Assembly (NCBI RefSeq): GCF_034064985.1
Contig: NZ_CP139249.1
Coordinates: 1,736,001-1,800,000, forward strand
DNA length: 64,000 nucleotides
Direction: 5' to 3'
Origin: Acinetobacter pittii
Lineage (GTDB): Bacteria; Pseudomonadota; Gammaproteobacteria; Pseudomonadales; Moraxellaceae
Under the pieces are notes generated by a model. It was not told where the DNA came from and made no database searches. It worked only from the letters and a program-made list of their open reading frames with translations. The first letter of the stretch is position 1; each line of letters starts with the position of its first letter. Shown here piece after piece: positions 61,626 to 64,000 of this stretch. The position numbers and the translations under genes are program-made.

Positions 61626-62539
61626 CTCCCACCAATCCGCTTCTCAAGCATCTCCATAAAAGTTTTTAAAATAATATTATGATTTTTGCCCTTGTGAGTA
61701 ATTAAACAAATAGGTGTGCTGTAATGCATTTTTTCCTTTGAAACAGCTTGCATAAAACCATCTTCAACCCATTTTTTTGCATAGTGATCGGGTAAAAAAC
61801 CTAAGAATTTTCCAGTTAAAATTAGAAATGCGATGCCTTCACGGTCACTTGCTGTCGCCTTACAGTCTAAAAGCTGATGCAACTTTGCCGCTTCTGGTGT
61901 GATGGCATAATTAGGAAGAACCGCTTGCCATGTTTTTAACTCATCTAGATTCATATTGCTGCACTGGCTAAACAACGGATGGTTTTTGCCGCAGTACAAA
62001 AATGAACTTTCACTATATAAATCAAAATAGTCTAGACCAGACAAAGGCGTAACAACTGGAATAACGCCTGCGTGCAAACGGTTATCAAGTACACGGCATT
62101 CAATATCTGACAAAGTACTCATACTGATATTAATAATAACCTCAGCATGTTCCTCGGCAAGTTGTGTCAAGGTGTTGGTGATATAGCCTCTAGGCATAGT
62201 CACAAGGTTGTTAATAATGCCGATATTAAACTCACCTTTAAGACGATTATGCATTTGATTAACTTTAGAGCGAAAGTCTTCAATCGCTGCCGTAAGCACT
62301 TCGATATATTCTAAAATTTCCCGTCCTTCGTCGGTTAGGGCAAAGCCTGCGCGACCACGTTGACATAGTCGAATGCCAAGACGATTTTCTAAATCACTCA
62401 TATGCAAACTGATTGCAGAGCGGCTAATACCTAAAATACTTTCGGCGGATGTAAAGCTATGACAGTCGCAAACCGTTTTAAATATTTTAAGTAATTTAAT
62501 ATCAAAATCAGTGACTTGATTTAATTTTTTAGGTTTCAT
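61622..62539 (-). CDS. LysR family transcriptional regulator of the aminotransferase locus (paralogue of 444-1355)
   Basis: 305 residues, closely similar over its whole length to the LysR at the left end of the window (KLLKIFKTVC, LGISRSAISLHMSDLE, LCQRGRAGFALT, GEFNIGIINNLVTMP, CKATASDREGIAFLILTGKFLGFLPDHYAKKW). It diverges from the beta-alanine-type aminotransferase with about 100 bases between them, so it is the probable activator of that gene. No strong ribosome-binding site precedes its ATG. Confidence 0.88.
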   Translation of the reverse strand: MKPKKLNQVTDFDIKLLKIFKTVCDCHSFTSAESILGISRSAISLHMSDLENRLGIRLCQRGRAGFALTDEGREILEYIEVLTAAIEDFRSKVNQMHNRLKGEFNIGIINNLVTMPRGYITNTLTQLAEEHAEVIINISMSTLSDIECRVLDNRLHAGVIPVVTPLSGLDYFDLYSESSFLYCGKNHPLFSQCSNMNLDELKTWQAVLPNYAITPEAAKLHQLLDCKATASDREGIAFLILTGKFLGFLPDHYAKKWVEDGFMQAVSKEKMHYSTPICLITHKGKNHNIILKTFMEMLEKRIGGS

Positions 62540-62642
62540 TTAGTTTTGTTTTTTTAAATCTAAACTCAAGATAATTTGAATTTATCAAACTTATCACGCT
62601 ATGTACACTCAAACCATAATTTGAAAATAAACAGGAATGGTT

Positions 62643-64000
62643 ATGTTTGATACGGATAAATTCAGCGACTCTGAACATACTTTGGACGCGGTTCAAACCA
62701 ATAATAATATGCATATAAATTATCAGGCACACTGGATGCCTTTTTCAGCAAACCGAAACTTTGCTAAAGACCCACGTATGATTGTGGGTGCCAAAGGGTC
62801 GTACTTAATTGATGATTCAGGACGTGAAATTTATGACTCACTCTCAGGCCTATGGACTTGTGGTGCTGGTCATACGCTTCCTGAAATTCAACAAGCGGTA
62901 AGTGCTCAATTAGGTCAGCTCGACTACTCGCCAGCTTTTCAGTTTGGTCATCCATTGTCTTTTAAGTTGGCAGATAAAATTGTTCAGCATATGCCTGAAA
63001 AACTACAACACGTTTTCTTTACTAACTCGGGTTCAGAGTCGGCAGATACCGCTATTAAAATGGCACGTGCCTATTGGCGCATTAAAGGTAAACCAAGCAA
63101 GACTAAATTGATTGGGCGCGCACGTGGCTATCATGGGGTAAACGTTGCGGGAACAAGCTTAGGCGGTATTGGCGGCAACCGTAAAATGTTTGGTCAACTT
63201 ATGGACGTAGACCATTTACCGCATACCTTGCAGCCAAATTTAACTTTTACCAAGGGCTGTGCAGAAACAGGTGGGGTAGAGCTTGCCAATGAAATGCTTA
63301 AGTTAATTGAGCTACATGATGCTTCAAATATTGCAGCTGTAATTGTGGAGCCTATTTCCGGTTCAGCAGGTTGTATTGTACCGCCAACGGGCTATTTACA
63401 ACGTTTAAGAGAGATCTGTGATCAGCATGACATCTTGTTAATTTTTGATGAGGTGATTACAGGTTTTGGGCGTTTAGGAACGTGGACAGGGGCAGAATAC
63501 TTTGGGGTAACACCAGATATTTTGAACTTTGCGAAACAGGTGACCAATGGTGCTATTCCTTTAGGTGGTGTGGTGGCAAGCCATGAAATTTACTCAGCCT
63601 TTATGCAACAAGACTTACCAGAGCATGCCATTGAATTTACCCATGGCTATACCTATTCGGCGCATCCGGTTGCTTGTGCGGCTGCTTTAGCTGCGCTTGA
63701 AGTTTTAGAAAAGAAAAACCTGTTAGCTCAATCTGCGGCGTTAGCACCAACTTTTGAAAAAATGCTGCATGGCTTAAAAAGCGCACCGCATATTTTAGAT
63801 ATTCGCAACTGTGGCTTGATTGGTGCTTTGCAGTTAGCTCCGCGTGATGGGGATGCCACCATCCGAGGCTTCGAGCTTGGTATGAAACTTTGGAAAGAAG
63901 GATTCTATGTTCGCTTTGGAGGTGACACGCTTCAGTTCGGTCCAATGTTTAACAGCACTGAGGCTGATATTGATCGCTTAATGAATGCCGTGGGCGATGC
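62643..64000 (+). CDS. Omega-amino acid (beta-alanine)--pyruvate aminotransferase, 3' end outside the window
   Basis: A class III PLP aminotransferase, open from ATG 62643 (AGGAATGGTT before it) to the right edge. Visible are HWMPFSANRNFAKDPR, LSGLWTCGAGH, the PLP phosphate region NSGSESADTAIKMARAYWR, FDEVITGFGRLGTW and the PLP Lys in LNFAKQVTNGAIPLGGVV. These match beta-alanine:pyruvate transaminases closely. The product, malonate semialdehyde, would be oxidised by an MmsA enzyme such as that at 7886 or one outside the window. About 450 residues are seen, so nearly the whole protein is present. Confidence 0.92.
   Translation, partial: MFDTDKFSDSEHTLDAVQTNNNMHINYQAHWMPFSANRNFAKDPRMIVGAKGSYLIDDSGREIYDSLSGLWTCGAGHTLPEIQQAVSAQLGQLDYSPAFQFGHPLSFKLADKIVQHMPEKLQHVFFTNSGSESADTAIKMARAYWRIKGKPSKTKLIGRARGYHGVNVAGTSLGGIGGNRKMFGQLMDVDHLPHTLQPNLTFTKGCAETGGVELANEMLKLIELHDASNIAAVIVEPISGSAGCIVPPTGYLQRLREICDQHDILLIFDEVITGFGRLGTWTGAEYFGVTPDILNFAKQVTNGAIPLGGVVASHEIYSAFMQQDLPEHAIEFTHGYTYSAHPVACAAALAALEVLEKKNLLAQSAALAPTFEKMLHGLKSAPHILDIRNCGLIGALQLAPRDGDATIRGFELGMKLWKEGFYVRFGGDTLQFGPMFNSTEADIDRLMNAVGD

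Noticed and set aside
444..62539. The LysR paralogues as ends of a composite mobile element
   Set aside because: No inverted repeats, transposase or target-site duplication seen; the copies are diverged regulators in the same orientation.

Overview
The window looks like chromosome of an Acinetobacter, most likely of the A. baumannii/calcoaceticus group. The DNA is AT-rich, regulators are mostly LysR, GntR, TetR and MerR, and the catabolic modules (hydroxyproline, omega-amino acid, acyl-CoA, sugar-acid or lactone) are of the kind expected in Acinetobacter accessory catabolic regions. This assignment is inference from gene content and codon use. I saw no rRNA, tRNA, CRISPR array or intact insertion sequence. 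The window starts inside an Lrp/AsnC regulator and ends inside a beta-alanine-type aminotransferase.

0-10.7 kb: two LysR regulators, four short-chain dehydrogenases, an MFS carrier, an AraC regulator, a CoA-acylating methylmalonate-semialdehyde dehydrogenase and a class III aminotransferase. This suggests use of small hydroxy- or amino-acids. 11.3-20.5 kb: a near-complete trans-4-hydroxy-L-proline route. It holds a proline-racemase-family epimerase, a FAD D-amino-acid dehydrogenase, a DapA-family deaminase, a semialdehyde dehydrogenase, a GntR regulator, a Na+/amino-acid symporter and an outer-membrane channel. Repeated operator-like palindromes (a 21-bp sequence occurring twice exactly, plus a variant) tie the pieces together. 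20.5-24 kb: a single-chain pyruvate carboxylase.

24-30.1 kb: a compact stress or detoxification regulon. A MerR regulator sits among four promoters that all show the 19-bp -35/-10 spacing and the same TTAAAG-N4-CTTTAA type dyad. They serve an acetoacetate-decarboxylase-like protein, an alpha/beta hydrolase, an Old Yellow Enzyme with a saccharopine-dehydrogenase-like partner, and a DJ-1/PfpI protein. 30.1-34.7 kb: a frameshifted NDH-2-like flavoprotein with an Rrf2 regulator, and a metallo-beta-lactamase-fold hydrolase with its TetR. 34.7-45 kb: an acyl-CoA catabolic cluster (three SDRs, MaoC hydratase, acyl-CoA dehydrogenase, FadL channel, acyl-CoA ligase, BASS transporter) opposite a LysR.

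45.1-45.7 kb: a GC-rich stretch with a sigma70-like promoter, a run of perfect hairpins (one with a UUCG tetraloop), an 18-codon ORF with a strong ribosome-binding site and two mutually exclusive terminator hairpins ahead of a TetR gene. It is the best candidate here for an undescribed structured RNA. 46.3-52.4 kb: an array of small genes of polymorphic-toxin immunity type (DUF2247, SUKH, Imm49, DUF2314 plus ankyrin) with no toxin in view. 52.4-59.4 kb: a sugar-acid or lactone module (two MFS carriers, a MatC-type carrier, a lactonase-like amidohydrolase, an SMP-30 lactonase and a GntR/UTRA regulator with a palindromic operator). 59.4-64 kb: LysR, paired small DMT transporters, an antitoxin relic, and a LysR paralogous to the first one in the window, divergent from the aminotransferase.
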